This document shows positions 1-7,901 of a DNA stretch of 33,952 nucleotides, piece by piece (position 1 is the stretch's first letter; the number at the start of each line of letters is the position of its first letter). The translations under genes were made by a program, and so were the position numbers. This DNA comes from Candidatus Magnetocorallium paracelense (lineage in GTDB: Bacteria > Nitrospirota > Thermodesulfovibrionia > Thermodesulfovibrionales > Magnetobacteriaceae): NCBI GenBank assembly GCA_029001845.1, contig JAREWP010000069.1, positions 1 to 33,952 on the forward strand, in the 5' to 3' direction. Below the pieces are notes generated by a model. The model ran no database searches. It saw only the letters and a list, made by a program, of their open reading frames with translations, and was not told the origin of the DNA.

Positions 1-78
1 GGCTCCGCTTCGCTGCGCCTTCTCAAACATGACCCGCTTCCGTCGGAAAGTGCTTCACCCCTTAAGTTAATGGTATTA
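1..78 (+). mobile_element. Family 1 MITE-like element, copy A, truncated by the window start
   Basis: This is the right-hand part of a repeat that recurs near 3.2, 11.3, 12.5 and 12.8 kb. It keeps the conserved core (GGCTCCGCTTCGCTGCGCC) and the right terminal repeat CACCCCTTAAGTTAATGGTATT. The left end lies outside the window, so a target duplication cannot be tested. The last base of the element is A where other copies have G, which suggests some decay. It has the same orientation as the other four copies. Confidence 0.75.
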
Positions 79-101
79 ATTCATAACTTATAATAATTTT
101 A

Positions 102-271
102 GTAACTGTTCATGGATATCAGGGATCGGTGGTCTGTTAAAGAGATTTGTCTTTTTTTCATGGTAAGAACTCAGAAAAGTGCTTTAATACCAATTATAAT
201 CATGACATTCAATAAAAAAGTCCCTTTTATCTTCTACTGACCTCTGACCTCAGGTCACTGTGAACTGTTAC
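102..271. mobile_element. Family 2 MITE-like element (IS66-like ends), copy 1, with 8-bp target duplication
   Basis: The element begins GTAACTGTTCA and ends TGAACTGTTAC, an inverted pair with one mismatch over the outer bases. The inner arms (GGGATCGGTGGTCTGTT on the left, CTGACCTCTGACCT on the right) are imperfectly complementary. It is flanked by a perfect 8-bp direct repeat TAATTTTA at 94-101 and 272-279. Ends beginning GTAA together with 8-bp duplications are typical of the IS66 family, so this is probably a non-autonomous IS66-related element. No open reading frame of note lies inside. It sits downstream of the chemoreceptor gene. Confidence 0.7.
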
Positions 272-291
272 TAATTTTACATTATTTACTC

Positions 292-1920
292 TCATTCATT
301 GTTGCTTAGGACTTTGCCTATATTAAAAAAACCGATTGTATCCTGAAGCTGTTGCGACTGGGACAGGAGCTTCTCCGAAGTCAGGGCCAGCTCCTTTGAA
401 GAGGTCGCATTTTCCTGAATCATGTTATTCAAGGTATGTAATGACTTGTTTATCAGATCGGAACCTGTATTTTGTTCGTTACTGGTTGCTGAAATCTCCT
501 GAACAAGATCTGCTGTTTTTCTGATATCGGGAACGATTTTATCTAAGAAGCTACCTGCTCTTTCCGATATCTCGACACTGGAATTGGACAGTTCGTTAAT
601 CTCGCCGGCAGCTGTCTGGCTCCTTTCGGCCAGTTTTCTGACTTCCGACGCCACAACGGCGAAACCTTTTCCGTGCTCTCCGGCTCTCGCTGCTTCTATG
701 GCGGCATTCAGAGCCAGAAGATTTGTTTGCCTGGCAATATCTTCTATTATTGAAATCTTTTCGGCAATTTGTTTCATCGCATTGACTGCCTCATAAACAG
801 CCTTTCCTCCTTCCTGCATATCTGCCGAAGCTTTTGTTGCTATACTCTCGGTTTGTTGGGCATTCACCGAGTTTTGCTTAATGTTTGAAACCATCTCAGC
901 CATAGAAGATGAAGCTTCCTCGGCAGACGCCGCCTGTTCGGATGCCCCGGTGGACAGTTGGTGCGAGCTGTTACTGATTTCATTACTTCCGGATGCAACG
1001 CCATTGGCGACATAGGCAATATTACCGATAACATCTCTCAGTCGTTCGACGACATCTTTTAAACATTCAAGGAGACGGCCGATTTCATCTTTAGAGTCTA
1101 CTTCCACTGCTACTGTGAGGTCGCCTTCAGCCACAAGCCCGGCAATATGAGCCGCCTTTTTTAAAGGAATCGTTATCGATACGGTTATCACGGCAGCCAG
1201 GATAATTACTAAAACAATGCCGACAAAATTCAGGATTAATGACCTGGTCGTTGAGCTTTTAACGGTTTCATTTGAAGAGGCAACGACATGATTAATATTT
1301 TCTTTTATTGTATCGTCGATATTTTTCAGCAAAAGATTCATCTTTTTTATAAAGTCATCGGCTCTGACCGTGTAAGAATCCAACGTAGACGTCAGATCCT
1401 CCACCTCAAGCTCAAGGTCATCATATTCATCGGTTCCGTATGCATATTGCATCTGTTTTTCCGTATTTACGATGACTTTATTTTTAAGCTCATAGATGGT
1501 TTTTATTATTGACAGAAAGTTATCTTTATGGAAAGCTATGGTTTCCAGGACCAACTCCTTTACCTTATCATTGCTTTCTCCTTTGAAATCCCCGTTCTCG
1601 GAGTTCACTCTGTCAAGGATTGTCTTTGCCTGCAAATTAAATCTTTCCACCATGTTTTCATGTTTGGCCCACAGGGCGTCGATGTTTTCAATGTCTTCGG
1701 CGATTATAATATACATTATTAAATTCAAGTCTCTGGCAACGGCGTATTTCATCTCCTTGGCTGCATTGCTTAAAGGAGATATTTCAATTATCTCTTTGGT
1801 CTTACCGTTTATTCTTGTTATATCAAGATAACCCAGAGCACCGACAATAATGAAAATTACGATTAATATCAGAAAACTCCCAATCAATTTGGTAGCAATG
1901 TTGAAATTTTTTAATTTCAT
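292..1920 (-). CDS. Methyl-accepting chemotaxis protein
   Basis: This is a 542-residue transmembrane chemoreceptor that passes ligand signals to CheA/CheW. Two membrane helices (about residues 11-30 and 227-250) bracket a periplasmic helical region of about 195 residues, consistent with a four-helix-bundle sensor. A HAMP linker follows at about 250-303. The cytoplasmic signalling domain contains the conserved hairpin tip, visible as [20 protein letters not shown] around residues 396-415 and then [18 protein letters not shown]. The C-terminus (KVLSNNE) has no CheR-tethering pentapeptide. The ATG start is preceded by AAGGAAT, with a GAGGAGG further upstream. No che genes are nearby, so it is an isolated receptor; its ligand cannot be read from sequence. 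Confidence 0.95.
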   Translation of the reverse strand: MKLKNFNIATKLIGSFLILIVIFIIVGALGYLDITRINGKTKEIIEISPLSNAAKEMKYAVARDLNLIMYIIIAEDIENIDALWAKHENMVERFNLQAKTILDRVNSENGDFKGESNDKVKELVLETIAFHKDNFLSIIKTIYELKNKVIVNTEKQMQYAYGTDEYDDLELEVEDLTSTLDSYTVRADDFIKKMNLLLKNIDDTIKENINHVVASSNETVKSSTTRSLILNFVGIVLVIILAAVITVSITIPLKKAAHIAGLVAEGDLTVAVEVDSKDEIGRLLECLKDVVERLRDVIGNIAYVANGVASGSNEISNSSHQLSTGASEQAASAEEASSSMAEMVSNIKQNSVNAQQTESIATKASADMQEGGKAVYEAVNAMKQIAEKISIIEDIARQTNLLALNAAIEAARAGEHGKGFAVVASEVRKLAERSQTAAGEINELSNSSVEISERAGSFLDKIVPDIRKTADLVQEISATSNEQNTGSDLINKSLHTLNNMIQENATSSKELALTSEKLLSQSQQLQDTIGFFNIGKVLSNNE

Positions 1921-1993
1921 ATTCCTTCATTCCTCCTCGTGAATATTATTTTAGTGAGCTACATATCAATTTTACACCATTATTGCTAACCAC

Positions 1994-2641
1994 CTAAAGC
2001 CCTCCCTTTATACCCTGTCTTTTCACCATATGGAAATGGAGCCATAACAGCACAGTCATCAGTGAGGGGAGCCATAATATGTGTATACTGTAAAAACGAA
2101 TCAACGTCGAACCGTCGACATCCATGCCACCTCTCAAAAGGAGTATTATCTCATTGCCGATAAGGGGGACAGTGCCGGCCATAGAGGTGCCGACTTCGGT
2201 CGCCCAATAGGCCTTTTGATCCCAGGGGAGGAGATAACCTGTAAATCCTGAAGCAAAGGCTATAATCAGTGTAAGAGAGCCTACTATCCAGTTTAATTCA
2301 CGGGGAGGTCTGTAGGCGCCGGATAAAAAAACTCTTGCCATGTGGAGCAGCAGGAAAATTATCAACAGATTGGCGGACCATTTATGGGCGCTTCTTATCA
2401 GCCATCCCAGCCTGACTTCTTTTTGTATCGTTATTATACTCTTAAATGCCTGAGATTCTGAAGGGATGTAATAAAGAGAAAGCATGAGTCCTGTGGCAAA
2501 GGAGACGAGCAGGCAGGAGAATGCGAGTCCTCCAAGGCAGTAAAAATAATTCAGCCCCTCAGGAAGCGACCTTTCCAGAAATCTTTTATGGGGGGCCTTA
2601 ACCTTGAATCTATCGTCGAATCTGTTAAAAAGTCTCCCCAT
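1994..2641 (-). CDS. petB: Cytochrome b6-type subunit of a Rieske/cytochrome b complex
   Basis: This 215-residue membrane protein is the quinol-oxidising cytochrome b subunit of a bc/b6f-type complex. The four haem-ligand histidines are at 86 and 100 (H-x13-H) and 187 and 202 (H-x14-H), the b6 arrangement. Cys35 in the motif FYCLGG matches the cysteine that anchors the extra haem ci (cn) in b6f complexes. GYLLPWDQKAYWA is the conserved b-type segment. The length equals the short b6 form, so the C-terminal part (subunit IV) should be a separate protein, but none is seen; the next gene downstream is a chemoreceptor. The stop of the Rieske gene is one base from this ATG, so the two are co-transcribed. 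It probably works in anaerobic or respiratory electron transport; photosynthesis is not implied. Confidence 0.93.
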   Translation of the reverse strand: MGRLFNRFDDRFKVKAPHKRFLERSLPEGLNYFYCLGGLAFSCLLVSFATGLMLSLYYIPSESQAFKSIITIQKEVRLGWLIRSAHKWSANLLIIFLLLHMARVFLSGAYRPPRELNWIVGSLTLIIAFASGFTGYLLPWDQKAYWATEVGTSMAGTVPLIGNEIILLLRGGMDVDGSTLIRFYSIHILWLPSLMTVLLWLHFHMVKRQGIKGGL

Positions 2642-2642
2642 T

Positions 2643-3089
2643 TCAAACCTTTAAACCTATATAGACTTCACCGTTGTCTGTTTTTAAAGGGAGTCGTGAA
2701 AGAGGTTTACGAGGCGGGCCTTCCTTAATGAATCCCTTTATGTCATATACACCTCCATGGCAGGGGCAGATAAAAAGGTTTTTGTGCCTGCTCCAGTTTA
2801 CCAGGCAGCCAAGATGGGTGCAAACCGGAGAAAGAGCGAATATTTCGTTGTCGTGATTCACTATGAAAACGGCCATACTATAATGTCTGACGTTGTTCTC
2901 TATTTTTATATCTACTCTTTTCAACCCTCTTTTAGGCAAATTATACTCACTAAAAACCTTGAAGAACAAGGTTTTTTTTTCTCTTTTAACAGATGGAAAA
3001 ATAAACAATGATGCTATAGCAGAAAAAAGGGTTAATAAAAAAAAGACAGAGACTTTTAAATATTTTTTAAGAAAGACCCTTCTCTCCAT
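2643..3089 (-). CDS. qcrA: Rieske [2Fe-2S] iron-sulfur protein
   Basis: This 148-residue Rieske protein passes electrons from quinol to a cytochrome acceptor. The cluster-binding boxes are CTHLGC (Cys90, His92, Cys95) and CPCHGG (Cys108, Cys110, His111), so both ligand pairs and both disulfide cysteines are present. The N-terminus carries a twin-arginine-like RRVFLK followed by a hydrophobic segment (about residues 12-32), consistent with Tat-dependent insertion and an uncleaved membrane anchor. It is upstream of and almost touching the cytochrome b6 gene, forming a two-gene operon. No clear Shine-Dalgarno site precedes the ATG. The symbol could equally be petC; qcrA is used for the bacterial form. 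Confidence 0.93.
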   Translation of the reverse strand: MERRVFLKKYLKVSVFFLLTLFSAIASLFIFPSVKREKKTLFFKVFSEYNLPKRGLKRVDIKIENNVRHYSMAVFIVNHDNEIFALSPVCTHLGCLVNWSRHKNLFICPCHGGVYDIKGFIKEGPPRKPLSRLPLKTDNGEVYIGLKV

Positions 3090-3099
3090 AAATCAATTT

Positions 3100-3125
3100 A
3101 AAAAAGCAGTTAGCTGTCAGCCCGT
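3100..3125. repeat. Family 3 dispersed repeat fragment
   Basis: The stretch AAAAAAGCAGTTAGCTGTCAG resembles the AGCTGACAGCTGACTGCTGA-type repeats found again near 16.5, 18.8, 27.5 and 27.6 kb. It sits directly upstream of the Rieske gene start and may overlap its promoter region. Confidence 0.45.
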
Positions 3126-3182
3126 AGATTATCCCTATAGAGGGAGTCGTTAATTATTATGAAGCAGTGAATTCTTCCGACT

Positions 3183-3316
3183 TAAAGTCATTAACTAAAG
3201 GAGAAAAGCACCTTCCGCCTTCAGCGGCTAAACTCGAAGGCGCCGCTTCGCTGCGCTTTCTCAAACATGACCCGCTTCCGTCGGAAGGTGCTTCACCCCT
3301 AAAGTGAATGGTATTG
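3183..3316 (+). mobile_element. Family 1 MITE-like element, copy B, older copy
   Basis: The element runs from about TAAAGTCATTAACTAAAGG to AAAGTGAATGGTATTG. It carries the same core as the other copies (CCTTCCGCCTTCAGCGGCTA and CTTCGCTGCGC). Its ends have diverged more than those of copies C-E. The flanking decamers TCTTCCGACT (3173-3182) and TTTTCCGGTT (3317-3326) agree at 7 of 10 positions, and all three differences are transitions, which fits a decayed target duplication. Confidence 0.75.
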
Positions 3317-3601
3317 TTTTCCGGTTAATACTCTATACTTAACCCGGTGTAACCGGAACCAAACAGGTTTGATGTTAGAGAATAATTGCTGCTTTAAGGA
3401 GCTATTGCCACTTTCAGTATTATTTGGCCAAAAACGATTGTAGTGAACCGGCGGCCAATTGGTTTTAGAAAGTCCCCGGTGTGGTTTCTGTGTTGCAGTG
3501 CAATATTCAGCGTAATAAGAAAAGAGAGCGATGTGAGACAACGGAAATCTCCGTGACGTAGCATGTTTTTTTAAGTTTACAAATGATTAAGGCATGCCGA
3601 T
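3317..3601. other. Unassigned intergenic stretch between MITE copy B and ihfB
   Basis: About 285 bases hold no recognisable gene. A minus-strand open frame of 80 codons exists (3299-3541), but it runs into the MITE end, has no family resemblance I recognise and no ribosome binding site that stands out. The composition (CCGGTGTAACCGGAACC, CCGGCGGCCAATTGG) differs a little from the neighbouring AT-rich spacers and could be a remnant of an inserted sequence, but I see no defined ends. Confidence 0.4.
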
Positions 3602-3877
3602 TTACTTGAGGATGTCCCTCAGTTCTCTGCCGGCTTTAAAATGTATGACTTTTTTTGAAGGAACTTCTACCTGCTCGCCTGTTTTTGGGTTACGCGCCTT
3701 ACGGGGATTTCTCAGCTTCAGTTTAAAGTTACCGAAGCCTCTGAGTTCGACTTTTTCATCGTTTTTTAAAGAACCTATTATTGTTTGAAAAAAAGTATCT
3801 ATAATAATTTCTGTCTGGTCCCTGTTGAGGCCCGATATTTGGTTCGTTACTCTGTCTATTAGTTCAGATTTTGTCAT
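3602..3877 (-). CDS. ihfB: Integration host factor/HU family DNA-binding protein
   Basis: This 91-residue nucleoid protein bends DNA as a dimer. The whole IHF/HU fold is present. The GFGNF motif starts the DNA-binding beta arm, and RNPKTGEQVEVP carries the conserved arm tip with the intercalating proline, followed by HFKAGRELRD. The N-terminus (MTKSELIDRV) resembles IhfB more than HU or IhfA, and the position downstream of rpsA and sppA fits the rpsA-ihfB arrangement known in proteobacteria. The alpha partner is not in this window. It is probably read from the housekeeping operon; the gap to sppA is only about 30 bases. Confidence 0.93.
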   Translation of the reverse strand: MTKSELIDRVTNQISGLNRDQTEIIIDTFFQTIIGSLKNDEKVELRGFGNFKLKLRNPRKARNPKTGEQVEVPSKKVIHFKAGRELRDILK

Positions 3878-3906
3878 CTCTTTGTACAGGATTTAATTAC
3901 ATACGA

Positions 3907-4755
3907 TTAAAGAGTTAACAGATAATTCAGTTTCAACGACGGAAAATATGATGATAATTTTATCGCCAAAGTGTTCACAAGCATATCGACAATAGATAAG
4001 TCATCCTTTGGTGTAACAACATCGGGGTCACCTTCGATACCTGCCATTTCGGCGGCGACTTTTATGGAATCCTGTAAATTCCCCAGAATATCCACAAGCC
4101 CTAAATCTTTGGCCTGTAAACCGGTGAAAATCCTGCCGTCGGCAATCTCTCTTACTTTTTCTGCAGGAATTCCGCGCCCGTCGGAAACGGCTTCAATGAA
4201 CTGAGTATGCACATCATCCAGAACATTTTGCAAAAGCAGCTTTTCATTATCGTCCATCTCTCTGGTGTATGAGGCCATGTCCTTAAATTCTCCGCTTTTA
4301 ATTACTTCCGAGGCGATACCGATTTTTTCAAGCAAGCCCTTAATATTCGGTATTTCCATTATCACGCCAATAGAGCCGGTAATAGTACCGGGGTTGGCTA
4401 CTATCTTAGTTGCTGCCGCAGCTATATAATAACCTCCCGAAGCAGCGAGTGACCCCATTGAGACAATGACCTTTTTTGAAGAATACGTCTTTTTGACTTC
4501 TCTGTAAATCTCCTGGGCCGGTACGACAGCCCCCCCGGGAGTATCTATCCTCAAAACAATTGCTTTTATTGACGTATCGTCTCTAAATTCTTTTAGTGAC
4601 TCTATTGTGTCCTTAGAGCTCAAAATCGGCCCTTCTATTCTTATGAGGCCGATTTTCTCTCCGCCTTGAACTTTGTCCTGAACAGCAGTCACGAAAATAC
4701 TGATAACCAAAAGCAGCACAATTAGAAGTGAAAAAAACAAAACGATTTTCTTCAT
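3907..4755 (-). CDS. sppA: Signal peptide peptidase SppA, 36-kDa type
   Basis: This membrane-anchored serine protease degrades signal peptides after their release. One hydrophobic N-terminal helix (about residues 4-24) is followed by a single ClpP-like protease domain. The catalytic serine sits in AASGGYY (about residue 106) and the general-base lysine in SGEFKD (about residue 158). The chain is about 282 residues, the short bacterial type rather than the duplicated E. coli form. I chose the ATG at 4755 because AGGA lies six bases upstream; a TTG two codons earlier (4761) overlaps the rpsA stop and is the alternative. It lies between rpsA and ihfB and is clearly co-transcribed. Confidence 0.93.
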   Translation of the reverse strand: MKKIVLFFSLLIVLLLVISIFVTAVQDKVQGGEKIGLIRIEGPILSSKDTIESLKEFRDDTSIKAIVLRIDTPGGAVVPAQEIYREVKKTYSSKKVIVSMGSLAASGGYYIAAAATKIVANPGTITGSIGVIMEIPNIKGLLEKIGIASEVIKSGEFKDMASYTREMDDNEKLLLQNVLDDVHTQFIEAVSDGRGIPAEKVREIADGRIFTGLQAKDLGLVDILGNLQDSIKVAAEMAGIEGDPDVVTPKDDLSIVDMLVNTLAIKLSSYFPSLKLNYLLTL

Positions 4756-4757
4756 TA

Positions 4758-6323
4758 TCAATCCTGAGGTTTGTTAATCATACTCAGTCCGATTTTTCTC
4801 TGCTCCAGGTCCATTCTGATAATCCAAGCCGTTATTGTATCGCCTTCCTTATACTCACTCTCTTGCTTTACGATTTCCGACGCATATATAAGACCCTCAA
4901 CCCATTCATCAATTTCTACAAACATTCCGTGTTCGCTTATTCTCAATACTTTACACTTAACTTCTTCTCCGATTTTCAGCTTTTCAGGAATATCGTTGAG
5001 CCAGGGATCAGGTTCCATCTGCTTTATTCCCAGAGACATACGTTCTTTATCGGGCTCGAGGCTCAACACCAGAGCTTCCAGTTTTTGGCCCCGCTTAAAA
5101 ACTTCCGATGGATGTTTTATGTGCTTTGTCCATGAAATATCGGAAATATGAACCAGGGCGTCGACGTTTTCAGGAACCTCGACAAATATTCCGAAGTCTG
5201 TAATTGTTCTTACTTTTCCGCTAACTTTCTGACCTACAGAATACTTTTCAGCCACTACTTCCCACGGTTTTGGTTTTAACTGCTTAACTCCCAAAGATAT
5301 GCGGCGTTCTTTTTGATCGACCTTCAATACGATTGCATCGACCAGATCGCCTGACTCGATATATTTGGAAGGATGTTTCGGTTTTGGATTCCAGTCGAGT
5401 TCCGTAACGTGAACAAGTCCTTCGACACCCTCTTCTAATTCAATAAAAGCACCGTAATCGGTAAAACTGACAACCTTTCCTTCAATGGTTTTGCCTTCAG
5501 GGTATTTTTCTTCTACATTCAGCCAGGGATCGGATTTCTTTTGTTTATAACCGAAGGTGACTTTCTCGGAGTCTTTATCGAATTTGAGTACCAGTACCTC
5601 AAGCTCTTCACCTACCGAAAAGACCTCTGAAGGATGATTTATCCTGCCCCATGAAATGTCGGATATATGAAGCAGCCCGTCGACCTCTCCGATATCGATA
5701 AACACGCCGTAATCGGTAATATTTTTCACACGTCCCTTAACCAGCTCCCCTTCCTTTAACACTGACAGAACTTCATCTTTTTTCTGTTTTTTCTCTTCTT
5801 CTATTATTACTCTTCTGGATACTATGATATTGTTCAGTTTGTTGTTGAGTTTCAGTATTTTAAACTTTCCGGTCTTTCCGATTAAATCGTCCGAGGTTTT
5901 AACAGGTTTGACGTCATATTGAGAACCTGGCAGAAAGGCCCTGACACCGGAGATATCTACGAAAAATCCGCCCTTTGTCTTTTCGATAATTTTTCCGTCA
6001 ACAAGGCTTCCCTCTTTGTAAGCATCCTGTATTTTCTGCTGTGATTTGATTATGAGCGCTCTTCTTTTGGAAAGAGTTATTGTACCTTCGGAGTCTTTCA
6101 TTCCGGCGACGAGGACTTCTATCTCAGCCCCTGTGTCGAGATCGCTCAGTTCTTCCTGAGTAAACTCGTCAATCGGTACAAATCCCTCCGATTTGTATCC
6201 AATATCGACTACTATGGAATCCGCTTTTCTGGACACCACCTTCCCCTGCAGAATCGACCCTACCTCTATTCCTCGGAATGTATCCGCATATAATTGTTCT
6301 AAATCATTGTTCTGTACTTCCAT
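4758..6323 (-). CDS. rpsA: 30S ribosomal protein S1
   Basis: This 521-residue protein binds mRNA and helps its loading on the 30S subunit. Six S1 (OB-fold) repeats can be traced at about residues 22-88, 105-171, 192-262, 277-347, 363-434 and 450-517. The later ones show the motif DYGxF/DFGxF...GLLHISDISW. Repeats 1 and 2 are divergent, as is usual for the ribosome-binding half. The length is slightly below the E. coli protein. GGAGGA lies about 12 bases upstream of the ATG, a long spacing. It follows ispH after an 82-base gap and runs into sppA. Confidence 0.97.
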   Translation of the reverse strand: MEVQNNDLEQLYADTFRGIEVGSILQGKVVSRKADSIVVDIGYKSEGFVPIDEFTQEELSDLDTGAEIEVLVAGMKDSEGTITLSKRRALIIKSQQKIQDAYKEGSLVDGKIIEKTKGGFFVDISGVRAFLPGSQYDVKPVKTSDDLIGKTGKFKILKLNNKLNNIIVSRRVIIEEEKKQKKDEVLSVLKEGELVKGRVKNITDYGVFIDIGEVDGLLHISDISWGRINHPSEVFSVGEELEVLVLKFDKDSEKVTFGYKQKKSDPWLNVEEKYPEGKTIEGKVVSFTDYGAFIELEEGVEGLVHVTELDWNPKPKHPSKYIESGDLVDAIVLKVDQKERRISLGVKQLKPKPWEVVAEKYSVGQKVSGKVRTITDFGIFVEVPENVDALVHISDISWTKHIKHPSEVFKRGQKLEALVLSLEPDKERMSLGIKQMEPDPWLNDIPEKLKIGEEVKCKVLRISEHGMFVEIDEWVEGLIYASEIVKQESEYKEGDTITAWIIRMDLEQRKIGLSMINKPQD

Positions 6324-6405
6324 TAAAATAAATGTCCTCCTCTTTATATATGTCTAACTACTTTATATCGATAATGAAAAAAATGTTCTATTCCGCCGGT
6401 TCGTT

Positions 6406-7245
6406 TTAAGCCGCATTGGATGAGGCGATAACGTCTATTTTGGCCTTTATTTCCTCGATTATCCAATCCGGGGTGGAAGCACCGGCAGTTACTCCCACTG
6501 ATTCTACGTTGTGAAACCAGTCGGTTTGAATTTCCGAAGCTGTTTCAATATGACGGGTATTTACTCCGTTTGATCTGCACAGATTGGCCAGTTGTGAAGT
6601 GTTTGCGCTGTTTTTGCCACCAACCACCAGCATCAGGTTTACACTTCCTGAAATCTCAAAGGTCTCTTTTAATCTCAAAGCCGTTGAATTGCAGATGGTA
6701 TTGTATATTTTCAGTTCCTTTGTCTTCTCGATGATCTCTGACAGTAAACGCCTCAGTGCGTCGACAGGCTGTGTGGTTTGCACTACTATGCCGACTTTGG
6801 TCCTGATATTCAAAGGGATTTCACCATCTTTAACAACAACGACATCGTTACCGGCGAAGCTCATAATAGATTTCACCTCAGGATGATCTCTGTCCCCCAA
6901 GAGAATTACCTGGTAACCTTCGGTACTTAAGAGTTTAGCATATTGCTGTGCTTTTTTTACAAATGGGCAGGTTGCATCTACAATTTCCAGACCCATCTTT
7001 TCGATTCTTTTATACTGGTCTACCGGTATGCCGTGAGTTCTGATAATAATCGTGCCATCTTCCATGGTAGGTTCATCTATATAGTTAACTCCGTTTTGTT
7101 TCAGGCTTTCAACAACCTGGGGATTATGGATAATCGGACCAAGAGTGCAAACTTTTTCTTTGCGGCTGGCCATATCGAAGGCGATATTCACCGCTCTCTT
7201 TACACCAAAACAAAATCCCGCCCTTTTTGCTACTATTATCCTCAT
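6406..7245 (-). CDS. ispH: 4-hydroxy-3-methylbut-2-enyl diphosphate reductase
   Basis: This is the last enzyme of the MEP isoprenoid pathway, which reduces HMBPP to IPP and DMAPP with a [4Fe-4S] cluster. The three cluster cysteines are at residues 12 (GFCFGVKRA), 93 (DATCPFV) and 185 (TICNST). Substrate-binding histidines are seen at 40 (IIHNP), 71 (RTHG) and 121 (DRDHPE). VQTTQP and GASTPDW are also family signatures. The 279-residue length is normal for a stand-alone IspH. The stop codon of cmk shares one base with this ATG (TAATG), so translation is coupled. A fusion to S1, known in some bacteria, is not present; rpsA is a separate gene downstream. Confidence 0.97.
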   Translation of the reverse strand: MRIIVAKRAGFCFGVKRAVNIAFDMASRKEKVCTLGPIIHNPQVVESLKQNGVNYIDEPTMEDGTIIIRTHGIPVDQYKRIEKMGLEIVDATCPFVKKAQQYAKLLSTEGYQVILLGDRDHPEVKSIMSFAGNDVVVVKDGEIPLNIRTKVGIVVQTTQPVDALRRLLSEIIEKTKELKIYNTICNSTALRLKETFEISGSVNLMLVVGGKNSANTSQLANLCRSNGVNTRHIETASEIQTDWFHNVESVGVTAGASTPDWIIEEIKAKIDVIASSNAA

Positions 7246-7901
7246 TACTTTATGGCGCCAATTTCATCAAGCATTTTTTGAATCGTCGCTTCTACCGTAA
7301 GCTCCGAGTTATCGATTACAATAACCCCTTCACCGACTTTCAATGGCGAGATACTCCTTTTGCTGTCTCTTTCGTCCCTTTCTATAATGTCGTTCAGAAT
7401 ATCTTCATACCTTATATCGGAAAAGGCGACCTTTAATTGATTGTATCTTCTCATTGCCCTGGTTCTATCCGAAGCCGTCAGGAAAAATTTCCTCCAGGCT
7501 TTGGGGAATACAATGGTAGTCATGTCTCTGCCCTCTGTTACAATATCGTTGTTGGAGGAGAATTCTCTTTGGATATGGAGTAAAAAGTCTCTGACACAAC
7601 TGCGGGAAGAAAATATTGATGTATATCGATCGACTTCGGGAGTCCTGATCTTCTCGGAAATATCTTTATCGTCAAGAAAAACCCTCCCATTATTGTAAGA
7701 TATTTTCGTATTATTGAGAATCGTCTCGATTATCCTGTCAGGAGTGTCTTCTTTTATGTCAAGATTAAGGAGTTTCAGGGCAGTCGCTCTGTACAACGCT
7801 CCTGAGTCGAGAAAAGTATATCCCGTTTTCTTAGCAAGGAGCTTTGCTATTGTACTTTTGCCGGAACCAGATGGACCGTCTATTGCTATTACTTTTTTCA
7901 A
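7245..7901 (-). CDS. cmk: (d)CMP kinase
   Basis: This 218-residue kinase phosphorylates CMP and dCMP using ATP. The Walker A loop GPSGSGKS is at residues 9-16, so close to the N-terminus that the start can only be the TTG at 7901. FLDSGALYRA is the CMP-binding segment, and VTEGRDMTTIVFP and RYNQL are conserved. The TTG overlaps the aroA stop in the four-base string TTGA, which indicates translational coupling. The gene order aroA-cmk-ispH-rpsA is conserved in many bacteria. Confidence 0.96.
   Translation of the reverse strand: MKKVIAIDGPSGSGKSTIAKLLAKKTGYTFLDSGALYRATALKLLNLDIKEDTPDRIIETILNNTKISYNNGRVFLDDKDISEKIRTPEVDRYTSIFSSRSCVRDFLLHIQREFSSNNDIVTEGRDMTTIVFPKAWRKFFLTASDRTRAMRRYNQLKVAFSDIRYEDILNDIIERDERDSKRSISPLKVGEGVIVIDNSELTVEATIQKMLDEIGAIK

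Noticed and set aside
1994-3089. Photosynthetic b6f complex
   Set aside because: The b6 features also occur in non-phototrophic bacteria, and no pigment or photosystem genes are present.
3299-3541. An 80-codon minus-strand open frame
   Set aside because: It ends inside a mobile element terminal repeat, has no family resemblance and no convincing ribosome site.
4771-5151. Plus-strand open frames of more than 100 codons across rpsA
   Set aside because: They lie opposite the clearly real S1 gene and have unnatural Ser/Leu-rich composition.
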